A DNA stretch of 64,000 nucleotides from Acidimicrobiaceae bacterium (GCA_016845585.1 JAERSO010000026.1:1-64000); one strand, 5' to 3'. Shown: positions 42,787-51,278, counted from the first letter of the stretch. A program made the numbers and translations. Notes: generated from the sequence alone by a model not told the origin.

Positions 42787-42852
42787 CCCGAGAGGCTGTC
42801 ACACCCGCCCCTCGGTCTGCGATCCGGGTTGGGGGATTCGAGGGAGTTCGTC

Positions 42853-44172
42853 CTACGCGATGCGCACCGAGGCGGTGTCCTCGGCAGTGGCCGTCTCGTC
42901 GACGCCGGTCGGTTCGAGGATCGACAGCTCACCCGTGATCGCTTCGACGCGTGCCCAATCGGCGACGTCGGAGTCCTCGGTGAGAAACACGATCTGCTGC
43001 CCATCCGAGGAGTGGCGCAGGAGTTCGAGCAGCGGCGCCTTGAGATCGTGGTCGATCCCCATGAGCGAGTTGTCGAGGACGAGTGGCAGGCTCTCGCCGT
43101 CGGGGCCGGCGGTGCGGACGGCTTCGAGGCGAGCCATGAGCGCGTGCGCGAGTGCGGCGGCGTCATCGTCCTCGATCGTCAGTGGGTTGGTGGTGATGGT
43201 GCTCACGTCGGAGATCCGACGGGACGCTTCCTCGATCTCACCGCGGTGTTCGTAGGCCCACTCGGGAACGATGTCACCGGCGATACCGAACCATGCGGTC
43301 ATGGCCGCCTCGTGTTCGGTGCCGGCCTCGACCATGCGGCGACGGGCGGTCTCGGAATCGAGAAGGCCGTTGACTCGCTGGAGGTGGAAGCCGAGATACG
43401 AGTCGGCGCCGGCGGCGGCGAGCGCCTCGTGCTCGGCCTTGCGTGCCGCCACCATGCGCTGGTGCTGCAGGAACGAAATCGCCGTGACGACGGCCGCCAG
43501 GACGATGAGACCCATCGCGGCGACCTGGCTCACGAACATCGCGGCCGGTACTGCGGCGAGGGCCGAGACGGCACCGATGACGAATGAGATCTTCCGGAAT
43601 CGTTCCGCACGGGCCTGCGCATCCTCGAAACGCTGGTGCTGTTCCTCGATGCGTGCGACGACCGCCGCGTCTTCGGGCGACGATCCGCTGTCGGCCGCGG
43701 CCGCGTCGAGTTCGACCTGAGCCGCCCGCACCCGCTCGGCGAGGCCCCACAGGGTGGGGGCATCGACCGAGGCCAGACGACGGACGATCTGGTCATGACG
43801 GGTGCTGGTGGTCAGGTCCGTTGACGTGACGCGAAGCGTGCGCTTTGCCGCGCGCTCGTCGAGTCCGGCAACGGCCAGGAGGTCGATGGCTCCGGTTTCG
43901 TCGGCGAATCGACTGCTGACGTCCGCCGAGGCATCGATGTCGATGACGCGCGCCCGGGCGCCGTAGGGCCGGAAGATGGCGAACCGGTTACCGGTGTCCG
44001 CCATGATCTCCGCGTGCACGCCGGCGCGACTCGAGGTCAGCGAGCCCACCAGTTCACTGATGAGACCCTCCCGCTCAAGCCGGCCAACACCGGAAATCAC
44101 CGTGAGGCGGGGATGAAAGTCCAACGAGAACGTGTTCTCGTCGGCCTCGATGACCAATCGCTCGAATTGCAT
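42853..44172 (-). CDS. SMC/RecN-like ATPase-fold protein with membrane segments and degenerate P-loop
   Basis: A 439-aa protein. The N-terminus follows the ABC/SMC pattern (F-x-P-R-L-T-V-I-S-G), but the P-loop reads G-V-G-R-L-E-R-E-G and lacks the G-K-S/T. A Gln/Glu-rich helical arm at about 150-190 leads to two adjacent hydrophobic helices (about 195-240) and another helical arm. A Walker B-like L-P-L-V-L-D-N-S-L-M-G-I lies near residue 370. This resembles actinobacterial SMC-like proteins of unknown role anchored in the membrane. Without the P-loop lysine it may not hydrolyse ATP. It is encoded just before the tRNA-Thr gene on the opposite strand. Confidence 0.65.
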   Translation of the reverse strand: MQFERLVIEADENTFSLDFHPRLTVISGVGRLEREGLISELVGSLTSSRAGVHAEIMADTGNRFAIFRPYGARARVIDIDASADVSSRFADETGAIDLLAVAGLDERAAKRTLRVTSTDLTTSTRHDQIVRRLASVDAPTLWGLAERVRAAQVELDAAAADSGSSPEDAAVVARIEEQHQRFEDAQARAERFRKISFVIGAVSALAAVPAAMFVSQVAAMGLIVLAAVVTAISFLQHQRMVAARKAEHEALAAAGADSYLGFHLQRVNGLLDSETARRRMVEAGTEHEAAMTAWFGIAGDIVPEWAYEHRGEIEEASRRISDVSTITTNPLTIEDDDAAALAHALMARLEAVRTAGPDGESLPLVLDNSLMGIDHDLKAPLLELLRHSSDGQQIVFLTEDSDVADWARVEAITGELSILEPTGVDETATAEDTASVRIA

Positions 44173-44369
44173 AAGGAACAGTTCGACTTCCTGCGGCGCC
44201 GACTTGAGTCGAAAGACCCAAGCTGATGGGGCGTTGGGACCAGAGTCCCGACATTCGCGAAATCCCGTGGTTCCACGAATCCGCTGACAGTCGGTGAAAG
44301 AGGGTTGGAGTCGGTTGCCGCTCGTGGCATCATTGCCAACGCTCCGCGTCGGGAAACCGCGGCGGGTCT

Positions 44370-44442
44370 GCTCCCTTAGCTCAGTCGGTAGAGCGTCTCC
44401 ATGGTAAGGAGAAGGTCGTCAGTTCAATTCTGACAGGGAGCT
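44370..44442 (+). tRNA. tRNA-Thr (GGT)
   Basis: 73 bases. Acceptor GCTCCCT/AGGGAGC, D-arm TAGCTCAGTCGGTAGAGC, anticodon stem TCTCC/GGAGA with loop ATGGTAA (anticodon GGT), T-loop TTCAATT. CCA is not encoded. Confidence 0.95.
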
Positions 44443-44481
44443 CATCTCAACGGCCCTCGCAAGAGGCCCGCCTGGGAAGGC

Positions 44482-44555
44482 GGCGACGTAGCTCAGTTGG
44501 TGAGAGCGCTCGACTCATAATCGAGAGGTCGACAGTTCGAATCTGTCCGTCGCTA
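44482..44555 (+). tRNA. tRNA-Met (CAT)
   Basis: 74 bases. Acceptor GGCGACG/CGTCGCT, anticodon stem CTCGA/TCGAG with loop CTCATAA (anticodon CAT), T-loop TTCGAAT. The first pair is a normal pair, so it is not the initiator. An Ile2 identity (modified CAT) is less likely. Confidence 0.9.
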
Positions 44556-44586
44556 CAGCAGTCCATCGATTCGGGGGAAGCGCAGA

Positions 44587-45237
44587 ATGGCAGAGTCGCC
44601 ACGCCATCCGCTCCGGATCGTCACCAATCCGTCACGTAACGCATCGCGCCCCGGCGGGTCCAATACCTCAGATCCCGACATGGCCGAACTGGTCGAGCGG
44701 GCCGCTGCCGGAGAACGCGAAGCGTTCGATGAACTGGTGCGCCTCACCCACCGCGATGCGTTCGGGTTGGCACTCCGCCTCACCGGCAATGAGGAGGATG
44801 CACGCGACGTGGTGCAAGACGCCTACCTACGGGCATATCGCAGCCTCGGACGGTTCCGTGGTGAAGCGCGCTTCAGCACATGGCTCTACCGGATCGTCGC
44901 CAACTGCTCCTCGACCCTCACCACCAAGCGTCGTCGCTACCGCCACGAGCAACTCCCCGACGACGACCTCGTCCTCGACGATCGCCCGGAGTCCGACCCG
45001 GTCGCGCAAGCCGAGACGGCCGGTCTGCGGCGAGCGCTCGATGCCGCCATCGCCGACCTGCCCCCACGGCTGCGCTCCGTCGTCGTGTTGCGCGATGTCT
45101 ACGACCTGTCCCACGAAGCGATCGCCGAGGAACTCGGCATCTCCGTGAGCGCCGCCAAAGTCCGTCTCCACCGTGCTCGTCGCCGTCTGCGCGAGCAGGT
45201 CTTCCCACTTCCCGGCGAGGAAGCCAACGCCGTCTAG
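44587..45237 (+). CDS. ECF-type RNA polymerase sigma factor
   Basis: A 216-aa sigma-70 family protein with region 2 (L-V-E-R-A-A-A-G-E-R-E-A-F-D-E-L-V, then D-V-V-Q-D-A-Y-L-R-A-Y, W-L-Y-R-I-V-A-N) and region 4 (L-P-P-R-L-R-S-V-V-V-L-R, helix-turn-helix L-S-H-E-A-I-A-E-E-L-G-I-S). There are no regions 1 or 3, so it is an ECF/RpoE-type factor. The adjacent gene encodes its zinc-type anti-sigma factor. The pair occupies the place between tRNA-Met and tRNA-Trp where many actinobacteria have rpmG. ATG 44587 gives a 30-residue basic leader; a shorter start at M-A-E-L-V is possible. Confidence 0.9.
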   Translation: MAESPRHPLRIVTNPSRNASRPGGSNTSDPDMAELVERAAAGEREAFDELVRLTHRDAFGLALRLTGNEEDARDVVQDAYLRAYRSLGRFRGEARFSTWLYRIVANCSSTLTTKRRRYRHEQLPDDDLVLDDRPESDPVAQAETAGLRRALDAAIADLPPRLRSVVVLRDVYDLSHEAIAEELGISVSAAKVRLHRARRRLREQVFPLPGEEANAV

Positions 45238-45245
45238 GAATTCTC

Positions 45246-45620
45246 ATGTCCACAGATTCACCATCCGATCCCACCTTCGTCGCCGGCGACAGCGATCGCT
45301 GCGCCGGTGTCGCCGATCTCCTCGTCGGCATCGACGAGATCGAGCTGCTCGGCGCCGAGGCGCGCACCCACGTCGAGCAGTGCCTGCGGTGTCAGGCCGA
45401 AGCCGCGAACTATCGACGTCTGCGGCGAACGATGCGATCACTCGCCGACCAGCCCGTGTCCGTCGACTCGATGCTGGAGCACGAGATCATGGTCGCCCTG
45501 GACGCCGAGGACGGACGTGTCGTCCCACGTGTTCCCCGCGGCGCCGCCGTGGCGACTTTGGGTGGTCTCGCGGCCGCTGCCGGTGCGATCGCCATCGCAA
45601 GTCGGCGCCGCGCCAGTTAG
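45246..45620 (+). CDS. Zinc-binding anti-sigma factor with C-terminal membrane helix
   Basis: A 124-aa protein. H-V-E-Q-C-L-R-C near residue 45 is the H-x3-C-x2-C motif of ZAS-type anti-sigma domains. The C-terminus has a hydrophobic Ala/Gly-rich stretch (about 101-118) followed by S-R-R-R, which would anchor it in the membrane. It starts 8 bases after the sigma gene and would hold that factor inactive until a membrane or thiol signal acts. The matching ORF in the track belongs to a longer artefactual frame. Confidence 0.83.
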   Translation: MSTDSPSDPTFVAGDSDRCAGVADLLVGIDEIELLGAEARTHVEQCLRCQAEAANYRRLRRTMRSLADQPVSVDSMLEHEIMVALDAEDGRVVPRVPRGAAVATLGGLAAAAGAIAIASRRRAS

Positions 45621-45654
45621 CGAAACTGTGCCGCTAGCCTGGGTCGTCGTTCTC

Positions 45655-45727
45655 AGGGGCGTGGCTCAATTGGTAGAGCACCGGTCTCCAAAACCGGCGG
45701 TTGGGGGTTCGAGTCCCTCCGCCCCTG
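45655..45727 (+). tRNA. tRNA-Trp (CCA)
   Basis: 73 bases. Acceptor AGGGGCG/CGCCCCT, anticodon stem CCGGT/ACCGG with loop CTCCAAA (anticodon CCA), T-arm GGGGG-TTCGAGT-CCCTC. It precedes secE, the usual actinobacterial arrangement. Confidence 0.95.
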
Positions 45728-45797
45728 CTTGGGAACTGCGGGTCCGGTCTCACCCGGCCTCGCGGCGCCGCCGTATCAACCAAACAGGAACACCGCC

Positions 45798-46097
45798 ATG
45801 TCGATGAACCGACAGCAAAAGCGAATGATGCAGAAGCAGGGCGAGATCGACGCCGACGGCGAGCCGATCCGCGCTCGCAAGCAGCCCAACTCCGGCGGCT
45901 CCGCCCAGGAGCGCGTCGGTCCCGTGCAGTTCCTGCACGAGGTTCGAGGCGAGCTTCGCAAAGTCGCCTGGCCGACCCGCGACGAGACCATCAACTACTC
46001 GATCGTGGTGCTGATCACGATCGTCGTGCTCGGCGCCATGATCTATGGAGCCGACTGGCTCTTCTCCACCTTCATCCTGGAACTGTTCGAGACCTGA
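45798..46097 (+). CDS. secE: Preprotein translocase subunit SecE
   Basis: A 99-aa single-span SecE. The conserved amphipathic segment F-L-H-E-V-R-G-E-L-R-K-V-A-W-P-T-R-D-E precedes one transmembrane helix (about 70-92). An ACAGGA Shine-Dalgarno supports ATG 45798. The N-terminal 45 residues are charged and family-variable. It stabilises SecY in the Sec translocon. nusG begins 4 bases downstream. Confidence 0.95.
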   Translation: MSMNRQQKRMMQKQGEIDADGEPIRARKQPNSGGSAQERVGPVQFLHEVRGELRKVAWPTRDETINYSIVVLITIVVLGAMIYGADWLFSTFILELFET

Positions 46098-46101
46098 AAC
46101 C

Positions 46102-46863
46102 ATGAGCGACGACACCGCAACCGAAGACACCGCAACCGAAGAAACCGCGGCCGACGAGACCGCCTCGGCCGGTGCCGGCAAGCTGATCAACGAGTGGACC
46201 GGTGCCGGCGGCGATGACGCCCCCACCGAGGAGGTCGTGGACGGCGACGTCGTCGACGAGGACGAACTGCTCGCCGTAGAGGACGACGAGGAAGAGGAGA
46301 TCATCCTCAGCCCGTACGATCGACCCGGTCGTTGGTTCGTCCTCCACACCCAGTCGGGCTACGAGAAGAAGGTCAAGCAGAACCTCGAAGCCCGCACCGC
46401 GTCGATGAACATGGAGGATCGCATCTACGAGGTGGTCATCCCCACCCGTGAGATCCCCGAGTTCAAGAACGGCAAGAAGGTGATGACCGAGAAGAAGCTC
46501 TTCCCGGGTTACCTCCTGTGCCGCACCCAGCTCGACGACGATGCCTGGTACGTCATCCGCAACACTCCGGGTGTCACCGGTTTCGTCAACCAGGGCGGCA
46601 AGCCCTCGCCGATGCGTCGCAAGGACGTCGAGAACTTCCTCGGCGTCGAAGCCGATCGCAAGCAGGAAGCCACCAAGAAGTCCAAGCCGATGTTCGAGTT
46701 CGACATGGGCGAGACCGTCCGGGTCAAGGAGGGCCCGTTCGCCGACTTCTCCGGCGAGATCATCGAGATCAACGAGGACCAGCTCAAGGTCAAGGTGCTC
46801 GTCAACATCTTCGGCCGTGAGACCCCGGTCGAGCTCGAGTTCGCCCAGGTCGCCCGCCTCTGA
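46102..46863 (+). CDS. nusG: Transcription termination/antitermination protein NusG
   Basis: A 253-aa NusG. An acidic N-terminal extension of about 85 residues, common in actinobacteria, precedes the NGN domain (R-W-F-V-L-H-T-Q-S-G-Y-E-K-K-V, F-P-G-Y-L-L, R-N-T-P-G-V-T-G-F-V) and a C-terminal KOW domain (V-R-V-K-E-G-P-F-A-D-F-S-G). It binds RNA polymerase and Rho or ribosomal S10. Start ATG 46102 lies 4 bases after secE. Confidence 0.96.
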   Translation: MSDDTATEDTATEETAADETASAGAGKLINEWTGAGGDDAPTEEVVDGDVVDEDELLAVEDDEEEEIILSPYDRPGRWFVLHTQSGYEKKVKQNLEARTASMNMEDRIYEVVIPTREIPEFKNGKKVMTEKKLFPGYLLCRTQLDDDAWYVIRNTPGVTGFVNQGGKPSPMRRKDVENFLGVEADRKQEATKKSKPMFEFDMGETVRVKEGPFADFSGEIIEINEDQLKVKVLVNIFGRETPVELEFAQVARL

Positions 46864-46960
46864 TTATCGCGGCCGCGCGGGTTGGCGCGGTCGGTTTGTC
46901 CCTCCAGACTTAAAGGTCCCTTTTCCGCGGCTCGTCCGCGAACGCTAGGAAGCAATTCTC

Positions 46961-47389
46961 ATGGCCAAGAAGCAGGTCGCTGCTGTCGTAAAGATCCAGA
47001 TCCCCGCCGGCGCTGCGTCGCCCGCGCCCCCGGTCGGTACCGCTCTTGGTCCGCACGGTGTGGCGATCATGGACTTCTGCAAGGACTACAACGCCAAGAC
47101 CGAAGACAAGCGTGGCCAGATCGTTCCGGTCGAGATCTCGATCTACGAGGACCGAACGTTCTCGTTCATTCTCAAGACCCCGCCCACCCCGTTCCTGATC
47201 CGTCAGGCTGCGGGCCTCGACAAGGCCGCCAACAACCCCGGCCGCGAGGTTGCGGGTTCGATCACCGATGCTCAGGTCACCGAGATCGCCGAGCAGAAGA
47301 TGCCCGACCTCAACGCCATCGATCTCGAGGGCGCCAAGCTCCAGGTCGCCGGCACCGCCCGCTCCATGGGCATCAAGGTCGAAGGCTGA
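46961..47389 (+). CDS. rplK: 50S ribosomal protein L11
   Basis: A 142-aa L11 of normal length. It has [28 protein letters not shown] at the end of the N-terminal domain and G-T-A-R-S-M-G at the C-terminus. It binds 23S rRNA at the GTPase-associated centre. An AGGAAG Shine-Dalgarno precedes the ATG. A family 1 palindrome begins 6 bases after the stop, between this gene and rplA. Confidence 0.97.
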   Translation: MAKKQVAAVVKIQIPAGAASPAPPVGTALGPHGVAIMDFCKDYNAKTEDKRGQIVPVEISIYEDRTFSFILKTPPTPFLIRQAAGLDKAANNPGREVAGSITDAQVTEIAEQKMPDLNAIDLEGAKLQVAGTARSMGIKVEG

Positions 47390-47395
47390 ATTTCG

Positions 47396-47432
47396 AGAAA
47401 GCACGCTGGGGACAGACCCCATCGTGCTTTCT
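47396..47432. repeat. Family 1 palindrome, copy 7, between rplK and rplA
   Basis: Arms AGAAAGCACGCTGGGG and CCCCATCGTGCTTTCT around ACAGA; one mismatched pair. It lies inside an essential ribosomal-protein operon and could attenuate or process the transcript. Confidence 0.93.
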
Positions 47433-47498
47433 GGCCAAGTCGGCCAACGCTCGCACCGGATCACCTCGCCGGGCGGCGCTTACCCAGAGGGAGCCATG

Positions 47499-48197
47499 AT
47501 GGCGAAGAGCAAGCAGTACAACGACAACGCGAAGAAGTACGACCGCGACGCCCTGCACAGTGACGCAGAGGCCATCGCGATCATCAAGTCGCTCGGCGTG
47601 AAGAAGTTCGACGAGACCGTCGACATCGTCATCCGCCTCGGCGTCGATCCTCGCAAGGCCGATCAGATGGTGCGCGGCACTGTCTCGCTTCCGGCCGGAA
47701 CGGGCAAGGACGTTCGCGTCGCCGTGTTCGCCCAGGGCGAAGCGGCCACGGCTGCTCGCGAGGCCGGTGCTGAGCACGTCGGTGCCGACGACCTCGCCGC
47801 CGAAGTCGAGGGCGGCATGACCGATTTCGACATCGCCATCGCCACTCCCGACATGATGCCCACCGTCGGCAAGCTCGGCCGTGTCCTCGGTCCGCGTGGT
47901 CTCATGCCGAACCCCAAGACCGGCACCGTCACGCCTGACGTCGTGAAGGCCATCAACGAGTTCAAGGGCGGCATGGTCGAGTACCGCACCGACCGCTTCG
48001 CCAACGTGCACGTTCCGATCGGCAAGGCATCGTTCGATGAGGCTGCGCTGCTCGAGAACATGCGCGCCCTGATCGGCGAGCTCGAGAAGGTCAAGCCGGC
48101 ATCCTCCAAGGGCAAGTACGTCAAGAAGGTCGTGGTGTCCACCACGATGGGCCCGGGTGTGCGCATCGACCCGGCCAACGTCGTCACCGAAGCCTGA
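47499..48197 (+). CDS. rplA: 50S ribosomal protein L1
   Basis: A 232-aa L1 with G-V-D-P-R-K-A-D-Q-M-V-R-G-T-V-S-L-P, the signature L-G-P-R-G-L-M-P-N-P-K-T-G-T-V and G-K-A-S-F at the C-terminal part. Two ATGs are adjacent; ATG 47499 is better spaced (6 bases) from GAGGGAG. It forms the L1 stalk and is often an autoregulator of the rplK-rplA transcript. The palindrome and a 109-base leader after rplK make an independent control point plausible. Confidence 0.96.
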   Translation: MAKSKQYNDNAKKYDRDALHSDAEAIAIIKSLGVKKFDETVDIVIRLGVDPRKADQMVRGTVSLPAGTGKDVRVAVFAQGEAATAAREAGAEHVGADDLAAEVEGGMTDFDIAIATPDMMPTVGKLGRVLGPRGLMPNPKTGTVTPDVVKAINEFKGGMVEYRTDRFANVHVPIGKASFDEAALLENMRALIGELEKVKPASSKGKYVKKVVVSTTMGPGVRIDPANVVTEA

Positions 48198-48379
48198 CGA
48201 GAGTCGAATCCCCAATCGGGGCGAGCTGCCGGTCGCTGCTAGGTTGACCGGTCGGGGACGAGGGTTTCAAGACGCCGTCTGGTGGAGCCTGCCCTCGGTG
48301 ATCAGGTGGAGTCAGAGCGCGTTCGACTTCGGGATCACGTCGGCGAGTCCTCGTCCGTTTGTGGAATCGAGGAGTCCGA

Positions 48380-49921
48380 ATGCGTGCGAAGGCCCCACCC
48401 TGGTGGTTCGTCGTCGGTCCGGCGTTGACGGTCGCACTTCCCCTGCTGGCCGTCGGCTTCCAAGGAGACGAACGGCGAGACGTCTACTTCAACGCCGAGC
48501 GGTTCGGGACCAACCCGGTTCCGGTGCTGCGCCAGGTCGTGGATGAGCTCGATGTCTTCCTCAACGCAGGGAACCTTCGCCCCCTTGGCCGATTCATCGC
48601 CTATGCCCAGCAGACGTACCTCTTCGAGACCGCGGAAGCGACGGGGCTCGCACCGCATGTGACCCAGGGCGTTGTGCGGTGTGTCGGCCTCGGCTTCTTT
48701 GCCTGGGTGTTCACCCGGCTCGTGAACCGGTTCTCGCCCAGTGGTGGCGGCGACACTCTGGCGGCCTGGATTGCCCCGCCGCTCCTCGCCGTGGTCCTTG
48801 TGGCCAGCGGTGTCGAGCATCCGATCATCCACTTCCCGGTCCTTTTCATCCTCTCTGCCTCTGCGCTGTTGGGGGCGACGATGGTCGCGGCGAATCCGAT
48901 CCTCCTCGACGCGCGTCGAGAGGGGTGGATGAAGCTCGGTCTCCTCGCGGTTCTCGGGGCGTGCAGCGCGATGACCTTCGATCTGCTGTATCTGGTGCCC
49001 GGCTTCGCCGCGATCGGTCTTCTCGCCCAGGCCGCCGTGCATGGTCGGGCGGTGCTGTCTCTGCGTGGGTCCGCGGGGGCATGGCGTGTGCTATCGATCG
49101 CCGGCGGTTTCGCGCTCGTGTTCGTGCCGTCACGAATCGTCATTGCCTCTCGGTGCGCGGAACACCGGTGCTACAGCGGTTCCGAACCTCGACTCGATGC
49201 GGATCTGTTCCCCGTGGCATTCGACCGATTCCTGTCCGGCACGCCGATGGCCGCGTGGCGCCACGTGGACGGTTCGGGAACACGGGCCGGCGGATCGCTT
49301 CCGGCCGAGTCGCTCGTGACGAACTCCTTTCTTCTCACCCTCGTGGCAGTTCTCTTCTGTCTCTCGGTGTTCGCGGCCCGACGGTTGAAACCAGCGCAGG
49401 AGAGTCATGCGCCGAGACAGGCTGTCGCGTTGGCATCGATCGGCGCGGCCCTCGTGGTCTTTCCCGCGGTGCTGGTCAGTGCCTCGAGGCTGGTGCAACG
49501 TGGGGACTACGCGGTCGGCGAGGGATGGCGGGACTCGCTGCTGACGGCCTCCGGTTGGGCAATGCTCGGGTTGAGTGCGGTGGTGGCGCTTCAGGGGAGG
49601 ACGAACAGGGTCACCGGTTCACGGCTCGGACGTATCGGCGTTGTGGTTCTGCTGTTCGTCGGGTTGTCGGCCACACTGCTCGCCAACGCTCGGGCGGCGA
49701 ACGTCGACGACGCCGATCCGGAGAGCGCCGTGGCTCAGGCGGTGTCGTCCTCCCTCGTCCCGTTCGACCCGTCCGAGTCCGCCAACGAGATCCGGTGCGA
49801 GCTGGCGCACCGGTACCGTGAGATCCGTCCCGACAGCACGAAGTGGATCAGCGCGGAGCAGATCATCGCGAATCTGGACCTCCTGGTGATCGAACGGCAT
49901 GGGGTTCCCTACTGCCGATAG
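48380..49921 (+). CDS. Polytopic membrane protein of unknown function
   Basis: A 513-aa protein with roughly ten hydrophobic helices, the first at residues 7-26 and the last near 425-445, and a C-terminal soluble tail of about 60 residues with two cysteines (I-R-C-E-L-A-H and V-P-Y-C-R). An early extracytoplasmic segment contains D-V-Y-F-N-A-E-R-F-G. The layout resembles bacterial GT-C-type or EpsG-like membrane enzymes, but no catalytic motif is recognised. ATG 48380 has a GAGGAG Shine-Dalgarno 6 bases upstream. It interrupts the usual rplA-rplJ neighbourhood. Confidence 0.75.
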   Translation: MRAKAPPWWFVVGPALTVALPLLAVGFQGDERRDVYFNAERFGTNPVPVLRQVVDELDVFLNAGNLRPLGRFIAYAQQTYLFETAEATGLAPHVTQGVVRCVGLGFFAWVFTRLVNRFSPSGGGDTLAAWIAPPLLAVVLVASGVEHPIIHFPVLFILSASALLGATMVAANPILLDARREGWMKLGLLAVLGACSAMTFDLLYLVPGFAAIGLLAQAAVHGRAVLSLRGSAGAWRVLSIAGGFALVFVPSRIVIASRCAEHRCYSGSEPRLDADLFPVAFDRFLSGTPMAAWRHVDGSGTRAGGSLPAESLVTNSFLLTLVAVLFCLSVFAARRLKPAQESHAPRQAVALASIGAALVVFPAVLVSASRLVQRGDYAVGEGWRDSLLTASGWAMLGLSAVVALQGRTNRVTGSRLGRIGVVVLLFVGLSATLLANARAANVDDADPESAVAQAVSSSLVPFDPSESANEIRCELAHRYREIRPDSTKWISAEQIIANLDLLVIERHGVPYCR

Positions 49922-49957
49922 CGGGCGAGACCGCCGACGCACAGCGGCGCGACGGGG

Positions 49958-49985
49958 TGGACCTCAGATCCCGTCTGGCTAGCCT
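49958..49985 (+). promoter_or_regulatory. Candidate sigma-A promoter for rplJ-rplL
   Basis: TGGACC, a 16-base spacer and TAGCCT, about 240 bases before the rplJ ATG. A promoter here is expected because the membrane-protein gene separates rplJ from rplA. Confidence 0.4.
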
Positions 49986-50223
49986 GATCGGCACAACTCA
50001 AGATCTCAGCTCACCAGAGACCTCCGGTGCATCTGCCAATCTGAGCCTCCGGCTCAGCAACAGTAGAGACCAATGGCTTCGGCCGCCGGACGAGGAGGAG
50101 CTCGCAAGGTCACATTCGCCTCTTCAGGTGGGTGTGTCGTTCGGGTGTCCACCACGTGTGGGCAACCCGTGCCGGATGAGAAGGCACACGACACACAAAC
50201 CCACAACAGAAGAAGGAGGTGAG
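49986..50223 (+). promoter_or_regulatory. Leader region of rplJ, possible L10 autoregulatory leader
   Basis: A 240-base non-coding stretch holding a perfect 7-bp hairpin (CTGAGCC-TCC-GGCTCAG, 50041-50057), other GC-rich stems and a strong AGAAGGAGGTGAG Shine-Dalgarno. Many bacteria have an L10(L12)4-binding leader here. The fold was not computed, so the L10 leader identity is inference from position. Confidence 0.4.
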
Positions 50224-50883
50224 ATGGGAGACCCGAGACCAGACAAGGTTGCCGTCGTCGACGAAGTTCGTGAGAAGTTCGATTCGGCCGACGGTGCGAT
50301 GCTCACCGAGTACCGCGGATTGAACGTTCCCGCCCTGGCCGAGTTGCGCACTGCGCTGCGTGCTGCCGGTGGTGAGTACAAGATCTACAAGAACACCCTC
50401 GTGCGCCACGCGGCGCGTGAGCGTGGATTGGAGATCGACGATCTGCTGACCGGACCCACGGCGATTGCGTTCGTGGGCGAGCGTTCTGATGGAACACCGG
50501 GGGACGTCGCTGCAGTTGCCAAGGCATTGAAGGATTTCGCCAAGGCCAATGAAGCGCTCGTTCTCAAGGGCGGCGTGCTCGACGGTCAGGTGCTCAGCGC
50601 CGATGACCTGAAGGCCCTTGCCGAACTTCCGTCCCGCGATGTCCTGCTCGCTCAGCTCGCTGGTGCCTTCCAGGCCCCGATGGCGAAGCTGGCTGGCTTG
50701 TTGTCCGCACTGCCCCGCGATTTCGCGTACGGCCTGCAGGCACTCATCGAGAAGGGCGGCGCGGGCGATGCCCCCGCCGCCGACACCCCATCCGAAGCCC
50801 CGGCGGAAGCCGCGGCTGACACATCCGACGACAGCGCGGGCGAAGACGCCGGCGATGACGACACCACCACTGAAGAGGAATAA
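50224..50883 (+). CDS. rplJ: 50S ribosomal protein L10
   Basis: A 219-aa L10, about 40 residues longer than usual because of an acidic Ala/Asp/Glu-rich C-terminal tail. The conserved core has L-T-E-Y-R-G-L-N-V-P-A-L-A-E-L-R, Y-K-I-Y-K-N-T-L-V-R and G-P-T-A-I-A-F-V. It anchors L7/L12 dimers to the ribosome. The ATG is preceded by a strong GGAGG. rplL starts 3 bases downstream. Confidence 0.96.
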   Translation: MGDPRPDKVAVVDEVREKFDSADGAMLTEYRGLNVPALAELRTALRAAGGEYKIYKNTLVRHAARERGLEIDDLLTGPTAIAFVGERSDGTPGDVAAVAKALKDFAKANEALVLKGGVLDGQVLSADDLKALAELPSRDVLLAQLAGAFQAPMAKLAGLLSALPRDFAYGLQALIEKGGAGDAPAADTPSEAPAEAAADTSDDSAGEDAGDDDTTTEEE

Positions 50884-50886
50884 GAC

Positions 50887-51264
50887 ATGGCAACCAAGGA
50901 AGAGATTCTCGACGCGATCGGTTCGATGACCGTCCTCGAGCTGAGCGAGCTCCTGAGTGAGTTCGAAGAGAAGTTCGGCGTGACCGCTGCTGCCCCCGTG
51001 GCCGTGGCTGCCGCTCCGGCCGGCGGCGGCGCCGCCCCGGCCGAAGAGGAGAAGGACTCCTTCGACGTCGTGCTCACCGCAGCCGGCGACAAGAAGATCC
51101 AGGTCATCAAGGAAGTTCGTGGCCTCACCTCCCTCGGTCTCAAGGAGGCCAAGGAGCTCGTCGATGGCGCTCCCAAGCCCATCCTCGAGGGTGCTTCGAA
51201 GGACGACGCCGAGAAGGCCAAGGAGGCCATCGAGGCCGCCGGCGGCACCGTCGAACTCCAGTAA
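50887..51264 (+). CDS. rplL: 50S ribosomal protein L7/L12
   Basis: A 125-aa L7/L12: N-terminal dimerisation segment ([16 protein letters not shown]), Ala/Pro/Gly hinge (about 38-56) and C-terminal domain with [14 protein letters not shown] and [10 protein letters not shown]. It recruits translation factors. A terminator-like hairpin follows, and a phosphatase gene separates it from rpoB. Confidence 0.97.
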   Translation: MATKEEILDAIGSMTVLELSELLSEFEEKFGVTAAAPVAVAAAPAGGGAAPAEEEKDSFDVVLTAAGDKKIQVIKEVRGLTSLGLKEAKELVDGAPKPILEGASKDDAEKAKEAIEAAGGTVELQ

Positions 51265-51278
51265 CCCCTTCCGTTCTT

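Noticed and set aside
44097-44339. Small ORF upstream of tRNA-Thr
   Set aside because: It overlaps the ATPase-like gene in another frame and has no domain or ribosome binding site.
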